NCBI RefSeq assembly: GCF_016725325.1
Contig: NZ_CP068083.1
Location: 2,976,001-3,040,000, forward strand
From: Sphingobacterium spiritivorum
GTDB taxonomy: Bacteria > Bacteroidota > Bacteroidia > Sphingobacteriales > Sphingobacteriaceae
Direction of reading: 5' to 3'
DNA length: 64,000 nucleotides
Position numbers and translations under genes: made by a program. Positions 42,701-51,202 of the stretch are shown in pieces. Position 1 is the stretch's first letter. The number at the start of each line of letters is the position of its first letter. Below the pieces are notes generated by a model. It ran no database searches and was not told where the DNA came from. It saw only the letters and a list, made by a program, of their open reading frames with translations.

Positions 42701-43468
42701 TTATTCTTCTCCTCTGTGTACGATAGTACCTGTTGCCTGTGCGGCAGGCATGATCAGCAGATCATTGATATTGACATGTGCCGGGCGTGAAAGTACAAAA
42801 GCGATGGTTTCTGCTATATCTTTTCCGGAAAGCGGGGTGATATCTTTGTAGACAGCAGCAGCCCGATCTGTATCTCCGTGAAATCTTACTTCGGAGAATT
42901 CTGTCTCTACCATTCCAGGATTTATTCCGGTCACTTTAATGCCTTTAGCTAACAAATCTATTCGCATAGCTTTATTTAGGGCATCTACTGCATGCTTGGT
43001 TGCACAATATACATTTCCATTTGGATAGACCTCTTTGCCTGCAATAGAACCTAGATTGACAATATGGCCTTTTTTACGGGATTCCATGAAAGGTACGACT
43101 GTACGTGTCACATAGAGCAATCCTTTTATATTTGTATCGATCATCCGGTCCCAATCACCTATATCTCCATTCTGGATCGGATCCAACCCCTGACTGAGTC
43201 CTGCATTGTTGATCAGGACATCAATATTTTTCCATTCTTCCGGCAGATTATGAATAGATAACTGCACTTCTTCAGCATTTCGGACATCTAATTTGAAAAT
43301 ATAGATGCTGCAGTCTGGATATTGAGCGGAAATATTCTGTTTTAATTCCTCCAATCTGTCTATTCTTCTAGCGCATAGCAGCAGGTTATAGCCTTCTTTT
43401 GCTAATACTTCAGCACAGGCAGCACCGATTCCGGAACTGGCCCCTGTAATAAAAGCGATTTTTTCCAT
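42701..43468 (-). CDS. Short-chain dehydrogenase/reductase (YdfG-like)
   Basis: A 255-residue classical SDR. The cofactor loop ITGASSGIGAACAEVL, the NNAG motif (VLINNAGLSQG) and the catalytic YCATKHAVDAL (Tyr-x-x-x-Lys) are all present. An Arg-rich cofactor contact, CARRIDRLEEL, after the second strand favours NADP. The closest match by eye is the YdfG/serine 3-dehydrogenase group, which acts on 3-hydroxy acids; the substrate here is unproven. It lies 8 bases after porT in the same operon. Confidence 0.9.
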   Translation of the reverse strand: MEKIAFITGASSGIGAACAEVLAKEGYNLLLCARRIDRLEELKQNISAQYPDCSIYIFKLDVRNAEEVQLSIHNLPEEWKNIDVLINNAGLSQGLDPIQNGDIGDWDRMIDTNIKGLLYVTRTVVPFMESRKKGHIVNLGSIAGKEVYPNGNVYCATKHAVDALNKAMRIDLLAKGIKVTGINPGMVETEFSEVRFHGDTDRAAAVYKDITPLSGKDIAETIAFVLSRPAHVNINDLLIMPAAQATGTIVHRGEE

Positions 43469-43476
43469 TTTTAATA

Positions 43477-44307
43477 TTATTGAAAGATCAAACTAAAGTA
43501 TACGTTGCGGATCAATGTTTTGTCCAGCGGTCGCATAAATTTGTTGTTAACTGACAGAGGATGGTTCAGGTCAAGTACATTACCAAAACTTTGAGAAAAT
43601 TTAATTTCAGGAGACACTTTAAAGTGGGTAAAGAAAATATCTGCTCCTATGCCTGCTTCCCACGAAAGATAATCCGGTTTGATGATAATGGGATCAGGAG
43701 ATTGTTGGTTACTGGCCATCAGCGCATCATAATCATCATTTAGCTGACTCCATTTTGTCCATTTTACTCCCGCAATCATATATCCTCTGTATCGGTTGAA
43801 CTTGTTTTTCAGAATTTTCTCATCTGAACGGAATTTGAGACTTAACGGGAATTCAAATGAATTGAAATTTGTTCCTCCTTCTGATCGCGTAGTGTGTCTG
43901 GTTCTTCGGGTCAGTGTTTTTTGTGTACTCCCATCGTCATTTGTTCCGGTATAAATGATACTGGAATTGTTTATGAATACAAATGTCGGACTTAAGGTAG
44001 TATAAAGATTATCTGTGATTCGCAGATGCATCGGAATGCCTACACCCATTCCATGACCTACACCTGATTTGATAGATCTCAGATCTTTTATTTCGTTGAT
44101 ATTTCCCTCAGGATAATCTAACGGGTAGCCGGACCAATCTTTCTTTAATCCCATGACATACCGGGAATTGACATAGGAATACTGTATACCAAAGAGGAGT
44201 GTAGCATTCTCGTCATATCGGGATGAAAAAGGCAATGAGATAGATTGCGCACTTACTAAAAAGGGCAAAGTAACCAGACCAATTAGAAAACTGAGTTTTT
44301 TTATCAT
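43477..44307 (-). CDS. porT: PorT-family outer-membrane protein (type IX secretion)
   Basis: A 276-residue secreted beta-barrel protein: signal peptide MIKKLSFLIGLVTLPFLVSA, then ATLLFGIQYSYVNSRYVM, GVGHGMGVGIPMHLRITDNL, FEFPLSLKFRSDEKIL and IAGVKWTKWSQ. This is the layout of PorT, a component needed for type IX secretion in Porphyromonas and gliding relatives, where it also sits beside ubiE. The start is set at 44307, where ATG overlaps the ubiE stop (ATGA), rather than the ATG 8 codons upstream. No other T9SS gene lies in this window. Confidence 0.85.
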   Translation of the reverse strand: MIKKLSFLIGLVTLPFLVSAQSISLPFSSRYDENATLLFGIQYSYVNSRYVMGLKKDWSGYPLDYPEGNINEIKDLRSIKSGVGHGMGVGIPMHLRITDNLYTTLSPTFVFINNSSIIYTGTNDDGSTQKTLTRRTRHTTRSEGGTNFNSFEFPLSLKFRSDEKILKNKFNRYRGYMIAGVKWTKWSQLNDDYDALMASNQQSPDPIIIKPDYLSWEAGIGADIFFTHFKVSPEIKFSQSFGNVLDLNHPLSVNNKFMRPLDKTLIRNVYFSLIFQ

Positions 44308-45044
44308 TTTGTAGAAACATAAATGGTACATACACCAAATGTCTGAGGACGTATGATTGTTTCGGAAAATCCGACTTCTTTCATAATAGCGGCAAATCGG
44401 TTTCCATCGGGAAACTTAGCCACTGATTCCGGAAGATAAGAATATGCACTGCTATCTTTCGAAAACAATTTGCCTATAAATGGTGTGACATTATGGAAGT
44501 AAAAATTGTACAGCTGTTTGATCGGGAAGGATTTAGGATTTGAAAATTCAAGAATAACCGCCTTTCCTCCCGGTTTGAGTACCCGACAAATATCTGCAAG
44601 CCCTTGTTCCAGATTTTCAAAGTTGCGTACACCGAAAGCTACAGTTACTGCATCAAAAGTATGGTCTTCAAACATCAGTTTTTCTGAATCTCCAAGTTGA
44701 ACTTCAAATTGCTGCTGCAGACCTTTGTTTGTAATCTTTTCCTGTGCTACCTGTAGCATTCCTTCCGAAATATCTACACCTATGATTTTTTTAGGATTTA
44801 GAATCTTAATGGATTCCAATGCAAAATCTCCTGTTCCGGTTGCTACATCCAGCATAAGTTGGGGGTGAATCGATCTGAGAGAGCGGATTGCTTTTTTACG
44901 CCAGATAATATCAATACCTAAGGACATAAAATGGTTCAGAAAATCGTAAGTCTTGGATATATTGTTGAACATATCTGCAACTTGTGTTTTTTTGTCGCCT
45001 TCTGCGTTTTTATATGGCTTTAAAGTGGATGATTCATTTGTCAT
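44304..45044 (-). CDS. ubiE: Demethylmenaquinone methyltransferase UbiE/MenG
   Basis: SAM-dependent enzyme that methylates demethylmenaquinol in the last step of menaquinone synthesis. The 246-residue product has MFNNISKTYDFLNHFMSLGI, the family's signature at the N-terminus. The SAM motif is LMLDVATGTGDFALESI, then DSEKLMFEDHTFDAVTVAFG and the closing motif VILEFSNPKSFP. Bacteroidota use menaquinone, so the MenG reaction is the relevant one. It is the first gene of a five-gene operon; a box reading TATCTTTG on the minus strand (45051-45058) lies almost at its start codon. Confidence 0.96.
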   Translation of the reverse strand: MTNESSTLKPYKNAEGDKKTQVADMFNNISKTYDFLNHFMSLGIDIIWRKKAIRSLRSIHPQLMLDVATGTGDFALESIKILNPKKIIGVDISEGMLQVAQEKITNKGLQQQFEVQLGDSEKLMFEDHTFDAVTVAFGVRNFENLEQGLADICRVLKPGGKAVILEFSNPKSFPIKQLYNFYFHNVTPFIGKLFSKDSSAYSYLPESVAKFPDGNRFAAIMKEVGFSETIIRPQTFGVCTIYVSTK

Positions 45045-45050
45045 AGTTTA

Positions 45051-45058
45051 CAAAGATA
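45051..45058 (-). promoter_or_regulatory. -7-like box at the ubiE start
   Basis: On the minus strand TATCTTTG matches TAnnTTTG and ends only six bases before the ubiE ATG. If it is used, the transcript would have little or no leader. It has no good TTTG partner, so it may be a chance match. Confidence 0.3.
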
Positions 45059-45219
45059 CAATATTATCTTGCAGCTAGTGACGTCCTGTTTTAGAAATAT
45101 TTTTTCATTATTATTCTATAAGTCATTGACTGTTAATCGCTACAGAGATTAGCTGTATATAGTGCTTTAATAAGGTGAAATCAGTTTGTATAATTTTATG
45201 TTGTTAACAAACGCTAAAG

Positions 45220-45419
45220 TTATCCACATTTACATAACAATTTGATAATTTAGCAGTTATAATAGTAATTCACATTTTGTCAACACTTGCTGTTGATAAC
45301 TAGGTCGCGGTAAACGGTCTGTATCAACAGTTTTTAGTATGATTGTTGAGGCAACTTTTAAGGCTGTGTACAACTCTTTGTTTGGACCCAAAGTATTTTT
45401 TATACTTTTGTTATCCCCA
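45220..45419. promoter_or_regulatory. Cluster of DnaA-box-like sites between ubiE and dnaB
   Basis: A perfect TTATCCACA is at 45220-45228. One-mismatch sites are TGTTGATAA (45291-45299, reverse of TTATCAACA) and TTATCCCCA (45411-45419). Weaker ones are GTATCAACA (45321-45329) and TGTGTACAA (45365-45373). TTGTTAACAA (45201-45210) is a palindrome. The whole 45045-45495 gap is AT-rich and non-coding. It may be an origin-like region or a DnaA-controlled dnaB promoter. Confidence 0.45.
45381..45410 (+). promoter_or_regulatory. dnaB promoter
   Basis: TTTG (45381-45384), an 18-base spacer and TACTTTTG (45403-45410) match the Bacteroidota consensus well. A DnaA-box-like TTATCCCCA begins at the very next base, where transcription would start, 85 bases before the dnaB ATG. 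Confidence 0.65.
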
Positions 45420-45495
45420 ATGCGAGAGTAGCTAAAATTCTCAACAAAGGATTTCAAAATATTTAATCATCGACAAACAAACGCAGGTCCTCAAC

Positions 45496-47094
45496 ATGAG
45501 CAACGAAAACGAATTTTCAGGCAATAAATTTGACAGCAATAAGCGGGCAAATTACGGAGAGCGCCGGACACGTCTCAATAATCTGGTCAGTGGGTTGGGC
45601 AAATTGCCTCCACAGGCAATTGATTTGGAAGAGGCTGTTTTGGGTGCTTTGATGCTGGAGAAGAATGCGTTGAGTGAGATTATTGACATCCTGAAAGCCG
45701 AATCGTTCTACAAGGAGGCCCATCAGAAGATTTTTGAAGCTATTTTCAACCTGTTTCAGAAAACTTCGCCCATTGATATTTTAACAGTGATCACCGAATT
45801 ACGTAAGATGGGAGCATTGGAAATGGTCGGAGGAGCATATTACATTACTTCTCTTACTGACCGTGTAGTATCTGCCGCCAATATTGAGTATCACGCCCGA
45901 ATTATATCTCAAAAGTATATTCAAAGAGAGCTTATTAAAGTTTCGACAGAAATTATCAATAGTTCTTATGATGAGACGGCTGATATTTTTGATCTTCTGG
46001 ATCATGCGGAGAAAAGTTTGTTTGATATTGCCCAAAACAATTTAAGAAGAGATTCCCGTAAAATGGATGACATTATGCGTGAGGCTATTTCTTCTTTAGA
46101 ATTGTTGAGGGATAAAACTGATGGTCTGACAGGGGTTCCTTCCGGTCTGACCGCTTTAGATCGCATGACTTCTGGCTGGCAGCCTTCGGATCTGGTTATT
46201 ATTGCGGCACGTCCTGCGATGGGTAAGACGGCTTTCGTACTGTCTGTAGCGCGTAATGCTGCTGTGGATCATAATAAGCCGGTAGCGGTATTCTCGCTGG
46301 AGATGTCTTCGGTTCAGTTAGTGAATCGTCTTATTGCCGGTGAAACTGAAATTGAACAGGAAAAACTTAAAAAGGGTAACCTTGCGGATCATGAGTGGCA
46401 ACAGTTACATTCCCGAATCGGGCGCCTGACGGAGGCTCCACTTATTATCGATGATACACCTGCTCTTAACGTATTTGAGTTCCGTGCCAAATGCCGTCGT
46501 CTGAAAGCGCAACACGATATTCAGATGGTTATTGTCGATTATCTGCAGCTGATGCACGGTAAATCTGAAGGCAAGGGTGGAGGTAACCGTGAGCAGGAAA
46601 TTGGTAGTATCTCACGGGCATTGAAGTCTGTTGCTAAGGAATTGAATATACCGGTATTGGCTCTTTCACAGTTGAGCCGTGCTGTAGAATCCCGTCCGGG
46701 AAACAGTAAACGTCCAATGCTTTCCGATTTGCGTGAATCGGGATCTATTGAGCAGGATGCGGATATGGTACTCTTCCTGTATCGTCCGGAATACTATGGT
46801 CTTACCGAAGATGAGGAAGGACGTCCTACAGCTGGTGTCGGGGAGGTTATCATTGCAAAACACCGTAATGGTGAAACGGGTATTGTTCCTTTACGTTTCG
46901 TTGGTAAATTCGTGAAGTTTGTCGATCTGGAAGACGAATTTTCAGGTATGGGAGATGCCGGTGGTTTCGGTGCGGAGCCGACAACATTTTCTTCATCAGC
47001 GATGAATCCTTCCACTTCATTTGAAGGATTTGGGGGAGGAGGTATCACGATGCCTTCGCGTATGAATGATATGCCGGACGATGCTCCTTTTTAA
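45496..47094 (+). CDS. dnaB: Replicative DNA helicase DnaB
   Basis: Hexameric ATP-driven helicase of the replication fork. The 532-residue product has the N-terminal primase-binding domain (LPPQAIDLEEAVLGALMLE onward). The RecA-like motor carries Walker A in AARPAMGKTAFVLSVARNAA (near residue 240), Walker B in IQMVIVDYLQLMHG and the H3/H4 segment SRPGNSKRPMLSDLRESG. A Gly/Ser-rich tail of about 50 residues (FGGGGITMPSRM) follows the motor. No intein is present. Its own promoter lies upstream. Confidence 0.97.
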   Translation: MSNENEFSGNKFDSNKRANYGERRTRLNNLVSGLGKLPPQAIDLEEAVLGALMLEKNALSEIIDILKAESFYKEAHQKIFEAIFNLFQKTSPIDILTVITELRKMGALEMVGGAYYITSLTDRVVSAANIEYHARIISQKYIQRELIKVSTEIINSSYDETADIFDLLDHAEKSLFDIAQNNLRRDSRKMDDIMREAISSLELLRDKTDGLTGVPSGLTALDRMTSGWQPSDLVIIAARPAMGKTAFVLSVARNAAVDHNKPVAVFSLEMSSVQLVNRLIAGETEIEQEKLKKGNLADHEWQQLHSRIGRLTEAPLIIDDTPALNVFEFRAKCRRLKAQHDIQMVIVDYLQLMHGKSEGKGGGNREQEIGSISRALKSVAKELNIPVLALSQLSRAVESRPGNSKRPMLSDLRESGSIEQDADMVLFLYRPEYYGLTEDEEGRPTAGVGEVIIAKHRNGETGIVPLRFVGKFVKFVDLEDEFSGMGDAGGFGAEPTTFSSSAMNPSTSFEGFGGGGITMPSRMNDMPDDAPF

Positions 47095-47156
47095 TCCTTC
47101 AGGTAGATTTAATTAATATTAATTTTAGTTGTAAGGGTATTCCTTCCTCTTCATGC

Positions 47157-47594
47157 TCAAGGCTGTTCAGCTATTTCTTTAGCTTTCTGCAACGCCAGAG
47201 GGAATGTCTTGTTCATACTTTCTTTATATTCTGTCAGTGTATCAACTTTCACTACGAGTATAGTCTTTTTTCCTTCCGGATGAAGTTCGTATATTTCATA
47301 TAACTCTCCCCATTCCGGATCGTGATTGGGAACTTCCTCAAAATTGACTATCTCACCAAGATGCTGAAACGATATATAATCCGGATAGTCAAGTTTGTTG
47401 ATCAGGCTGTACATGCCATCTCCCCGCGGAGTCAGAAAGTGAATCGTATTTCCTTCTTTAAAATCTGAAATCTTATAATAACTTCCCTGGCTGAATACAT
47501 GTGTCCAGACTTTGTAGCTTTCTTCATCCCAAAGCGTTTGCCAGATTTTTTCGGGTGTTGCATTGATTTCAATGCTGTAGGTTAGTGTCGTCAT
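47157..47594 (-). CDS. SRPBCC (START/AHSA1-like) domain protein
   Basis: A 145-residue single-domain protein. The opening LTYSIEINATPEKIWQTLWD and YKVWTHVFSQGSYYK are the typical first strand, helix and ligand-cavity start of SRPBCC folds, and the C-terminal helix is KESMNKTFPLALQKAKEIA. There is no signal peptide. These domains bind small hydrophobic molecules or act as ligand sensors. The specific role is unknown. It begins 25 bases after the dipeptidase gene on the same strand, so both may share a transcript. Confidence 0.8.
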   Translation of the reverse strand: MTTLTYSIEINATPEKIWQTLWDEESYKVWTHVFSQGSYYKISDFKEGNTIHFLTPRGDGMYSLINKLDYPDYISFQHLGEIVNFEEVPNHDPEWGELYEIYELHPEGKKTILVVKVDTLTEYKESMNKTFPLALQKAKEIAEQP

Positions 47595-47619
47595 AGCGAA
47601 ATACGTTTTTCTGTTTGCT

Positions 47620-48303
47620 CTATTCTACCGGAAAGTTGAAGTATTCATTCGGATAAGGCTCGTCTTTAAGGGTATAATGCCACCATTCTTTCTGGTAAGA
47701 TTTAAAACCGTATTTTTCCATTATTGTTTTTAGAATTTTGCGATTTTCTTTCTGTCTGCCTGTAAGATCAGAATAGTCATGATGGGAAGCTGTTCCAAAA
47801 TAGTCAAAAGGACTTCCCATATCCAGTTCTATTTTACTCTTGCTGTAGATGATTGTCAGGTCTACTGTACTGCCTCTGCTGTGACCTGATTTTTCGGCGA
47901 TATATCCAGATTGGAAGAGGTCTTTTTTGTCAATATCCGGATAGAATTCTTTCTTAGCCAGCGTATCTTCTATAATCAGTGCCCATTCTTTAAAATTATC
48001 TACTGCTGTCTGAGGACGGTAAGCATCGAATATCTTGAGGCCTAGACCTTGTCTGTTCAGTTCCAGCTGAACATTCTTCAGCGCCCGCGCTGCGGGCTTA
48101 GAAAGAATCGCTACTTCTTTATTATAACTTTTGATCTTTTTTCCTGTAAAGTTGTGGTCACCTGCATAACGAATGTCGTATTGAATATTGGGAATCAGTT
48201 TGTGGATATAAACAAAACCATCCGGAAGTTTTTGTACAGTATGTATGGAGGCGCAGGAAAGGGTTCCCAGAATAAACAGACTAAGTATAATGATCTTTTT
48301 CAT
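47620..48303 (-). CDS. D-alanyl-D-alanine dipeptidase (DdpX/VanX-type, M15D)
   Basis: Zinc dipeptidase that cleaves D-Ala-D-Ala in the envelope for cell-wall peptide recycling. The 227-residue product is a lipoprotein (lipobox TLSC, Cys17). Its active site matches VanX spacing exactly: Arg96 (DAYRPQ), zinc ligands His141 and Asp148 (SGHSRGSTVD), then catalytic Glu206 and zinc ligand His209 (EWWHY). It is followed by the SRPBCC gene. No vanHA-type genes are near, so recycling rather than glycopeptide resistance is the likely role. Confidence 0.88.
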   Translation of the reverse strand: MKKIIILSLFILGTLSCASIHTVQKLPDGFVYIHKLIPNIQYDIRYAGDHNFTGKKIKSYNKEVAILSKPAARALKNVQLELNRQGLGLKIFDAYRPQTAVDNFKEWALIIEDTLAKKEFYPDIDKKDLFQSGYIAEKSGHSRGSTVDLTIIYSKSKIELDMGSPFDYFGTASHHDYSDLTGRQKENRKILKTIMEKYGFKSYQKEWWHYTLKDEPYPNEYFNFPVE

Positions 48304-48366
48304 TTTTATAAGAGGTGAACCTAAATTTAAGAACTTAATGCTTAAATACCATGTTTATAAACGAAA

Positions 48367-48400
48367 AGAGGCTTCGTTCACATGTGACGAAGCCTCTGTA
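48367..48400 (-). terminator. Terminator of valS
   Basis: AGAGGCTTCGT (48367-48377) and ACGAAGCCTCT (48387-48397) form eleven perfect pairs, followed on the minus strand by TTTCG. It lies 22 bases beyond the valS stop on that strand. Confidence 0.85.
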
Positions 48401-48419
48401 TTATACTGTATAAAGATTA

Positions 48420-51035
48420 TTAGCCTAGATTAGCGAGACTTTCTTCCAGGATTTTGATTTTCGTTTGTGCATCATCCTTCTTATTTTGTTCATTCTGAAC
48501 AACTTCAGGTTTTGCATTTTGGACAAAACGTTCATTAGAGAGTTTTTTGTCTACTGAGATCAGGAAACCTTTAAGGTATTCAATTTCTTTGCCGATACGT
48601 TCACGCTCTGCATCCACATCGATATTGTTTTCCATTGCAATATAACACTCATCACGTCCTGCCAGAAAACTGACAGCACCAGCGATCTTTTCTTTTACAA
48701 ATGTCAGTTCGGATATATTTGCCAGCTTGATAATGCTGTCCTCGTATTTCCTGAAATCGATATCATTTGCATTTATTGCCAGTGGCAAAGCTACTTTCGG
48801 TGAGATCTGCTTGGTATTACGTACATTTCTTACCTCAGATATAACTTGTTTTACGGTGTTGAATTCTTTGATAAGTGTTTCATCAAAAGCTTCCGTTTTT
48901 GGGTATTCTGCGACGATACAGCAGTCGTTAGCTTCACGTGTGCCGAATAGTTCGTCATGCCATAGTTCTTCTGTCAGGAATGGCATAAACGGATGCGCCA
49001 GTGTTAATACACGCTGGAAGAAAGCTTTTACAGTTTCAAATGTTTCAGCAGGAATCGGCGATCCGTAAGCGGGTTTGATCAGCTCCAGGTACCATGCGCA
49101 GAAATCATCCCAGATGAGTTTGTATGTCGCCATCAAAGCGTCTGACAATCTGTAGCTGGCAAAGTGTTCTTCGATTTCTACCAGTGCCTGATTGAATCTG
49201 GCATCAAACCATGCCGCAGAAGTTCTGTCAGCTTCCGGTGCGGGTTCATTTGAGATTTCCCATCCTTTTACCAGACGGAATGCATTCCAGATCTTATTTG
49301 CAAAATTACGTCCTTGTTCACAGTAGGACACGTCAAACATCAGATCATTTCCGGCAGGAGAGGACAGGAGCATCCCTACACGTACTCCGTCAGTGCCATA
49401 TTGTTCCATCAGTTCGATAGGATCCGGAGAATTGCCCAGTGATTTAGACATTTTACGACCCAGTTTATCGCGTACAATTCCGGTCAGATATACGTTTTTG
49501 AAAGGTGCTTTTCCCGTATAATGATGCCCCATGATCATCATACGTGCTACCCAGAAAAATAAAATCTCGGGTGCCGTTACCAGATCATTGGTCGGATAGT
49601 AATAGTTGAAATCTTCGTTTTCAGGATTACGTACACCGTCAAATACAGACATAGGCCACAGACCGGAAGAGAACCAGGTGTCCAGTACATCATCTTCCTG
49701 GCGTATACCAGCTGCTGATTTACCTTGATTTGTAAATTCCTGAATGGCTTCTTCCTCTGTTTTTGCAACTACCCATTCATTTTTGTCGTTATACCAGGCC
49801 GGAATACGTTGTCCCCACCACAACTGACGGGAGATACACCAGTCTTTGACATTCTCCATCCAGTGTTTGTAGCTGGCTGTAAACTTGTCCGGTATAAGAT
49901 TCACTTCTCCACTGATAACATAGTCTAATGCCGGTTTAGCTAATTCATCCATTTTGCAGAACCATTGCATAGATAGCTTAGGTTCTATGGCAGCATCAGT
50001 ACGTTCTGAAAATCCGACCTGTGATTTATAATCATCTATTTTTTCGATCTGATCCACCTCTTCCAGTAGTTTTGCTACTTTTTTACGGGCAATGAAGCGA
50101 TCTTCACCAATTAGGATAATTGCTTTTTCGTTGAGCGTACCATCATCATTCAGGATATCTATTACCTCAAGATTGTGCTTTTGTCCAAGTTCATAGTCAT
50201 TAAGATCGTGTGCAGGTGTTACTTTTAAACAGCCTGTACCGAATTCCATATCTACATATTCATCTTCGATGATGGGTATCTCACGGTTTACCAGTGGGAC
50301 GAGTATTGTTTTTCCTTTTAAATGCTGGTAACGTTCATCATGGGGATTGATACATATTGCTGAATCGGCCATGATCGTTTCAGGACGTGTGGTCGCAATG
50401 ACTACGTACTCGTCTGAATCTTTTACCTTATAGCGTATATAGTATAGTTTTTGGTTAACCTCTTTGCGGATTACTTCTTCGTCAGACAACGCCGTTTTTC
50501 CCTGAGGATCCCAGTTGACCATACGTACCCCACGATAGATATATCCTTCTTTATAGAATTTGATGAAGGTGTCTAATACAGCTTCAGAAAGCTCAGGGTC
50601 CATTGTGAATTTAGTACGTTCCCAATCGCATGATGCTCCCAGCTTTTCCAGTTGCTTCAGGATGATGCCACCATATTTTTCTTTCCATTCCCAGGCATAT
50701 TTCAAAAAATCTTCTCTGCTGATTGATTTTTTATCAATACCCTGTTCTTTAAGCATAGCGACGACTTTAGTTTCCGTAGCAATAGATGCATGATCTGTTC
50801 CCGGTACCCAGCATGCATTTTTACCTTGCATACGTGCGCGACGGATCAACACATCCTGAATCGTATTATTCAACATATGACCCATGTGTAAAACTCCGGT
50901 AACATTGGGAGGAGGCATTACGATTGTATACGGTTCACGTTCATCTGGAGTCGAACGGAAGAATCCGTTATTCATCCAATAGCTGTACCATTTTTCTTCA
51001 GCTTCTTTAGGATTGTAAGTTTTCGCTATACTCAT
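48420..51035 (-). CDS. valS: Valine-tRNA ligase
   Basis: Charges tRNA-Val in the cytoplasm. The 871-residue product has the class I HIGH-type motif in VLHMGHMLNNT and KMSKS in GRKMSKSLGNSP (near residue 527). The editing-domain stretch PETIMADSAICINPHD and the C-terminal coiled coil (~residues 800-871, DVDAERERIGKEIEYLKGFL) are also present. The start is taken at 51035 (MSIAKTYNPKEAEEKW), where family alignments begin; the ATG 13 codons upstream encodes an unlikely hydrophobic leader. It is monocistronic, with a promoter box and a terminator. Confidence 0.96.
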   Translation of the reverse strand: MSIAKTYNPKEAEEKWYSYWMNNGFFRSTPDEREPYTIVMPPPNVTGVLHMGHMLNNTIQDVLIRRARMQGKNACWVPGTDHASIATETKVVAMLKEQGIDKKSISREDFLKYAWEWKEKYGGIILKQLEKLGASCDWERTKFTMDPELSEAVLDTFIKFYKEGYIYRGVRMVNWDPQGKTALSDEEVIRKEVNQKLYYIRYKVKDSDEYVVIATTRPETIMADSAICINPHDERYQHLKGKTILVPLVNREIPIIEDEYVDMEFGTGCLKVTPAHDLNDYELGQKHNLEVIDILNDDGTLNEKAIILIGEDRFIARKKVAKLLEEVDQIEKIDDYKSQVGFSERTDAAIEPKLSMQWFCKMDELAKPALDYVISGEVNLIPDKFTASYKHWMENVKDWCISRQLWWGQRIPAWYNDKNEWVVAKTEEEAIQEFTNQGKSAAGIRQEDDVLDTWFSSGLWPMSVFDGVRNPENEDFNYYYPTNDLVTAPEILFFWVARMMIMGHHYTGKAPFKNVYLTGIVRDKLGRKMSKSLGNSPDPIELMEQYGTDGVRVGMLLSSPAGNDLMFDVSYCEQGRNFANKIWNAFRLVKGWEISNEPAPEADRTSAAWFDARFNQALVEIEEHFASYRLSDALMATYKLIWDDFCAWYLELIKPAYGSPIPAETFETVKAFFQRVLTLAHPFMPFLTEELWHDELFGTREANDCCIVAEYPKTEAFDETLIKEFNTVKQVISEVRNVRNTKQISPKVALPLAINANDIDFRKYEDSIIKLANISELTFVKEKIAGAVSFLAGRDECYIAMENNIDVDAERERIGKEIEYLKGFLISVDKKLSNERFVQNAKPEVVQNEQNKKDDAQTKIKILEESLANLG

Positions 51036-51061
51036 TTTTGTAAGTAAAAAATAAAAGAATA

Positions 51062-51069
51062 CAAAAATA
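51062..51069 (-). promoter_or_regulatory. -7-like box of valS
   Basis: On the minus strand this reads TATTTTTG, 27 bases before the valS ATG at 51035. No clear TTTG at the usual distance. Confidence 0.45.
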
Positions 51070-51167
51070 AGCATTTGTCCTTACTTATTTTAAGAATCAG
51101 TTTGTAAAAGAGTCATCATACTTTGATAATATTTTGTTAATACAGAATTAACTCACTGAATTTAGTG

Positions 51168-51175
51168 TACTTTTG
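51168..51175 (+). promoter_or_regulatory. -7-like box of the LtaS-like pair
   Basis: TACTTTTG matches TAnnTTTG and lies 27 bases before the ATG at 51203. The TTG inside it is not a start codon. Confidence 0.45.
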
Positions 51176-51202
51176 CACCATTATTTTTATTTGACGTTAA
51201 CA

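Noticed and set aside
45045..45495. Extra gene in the ubiE-dnaB gap (66-codon minus-strand ORF at 45257-45457)
   Set aside because: The frame has no recognisable start context or protein features, and its bases are explained by promoter and DnaA-box-like sites.
47110..47123. AATTAATATTAATT palindrome after dnaB as a terminator
   Set aside because: The stem is A/T only with no loop, so it is unlikely to be a stable terminator.
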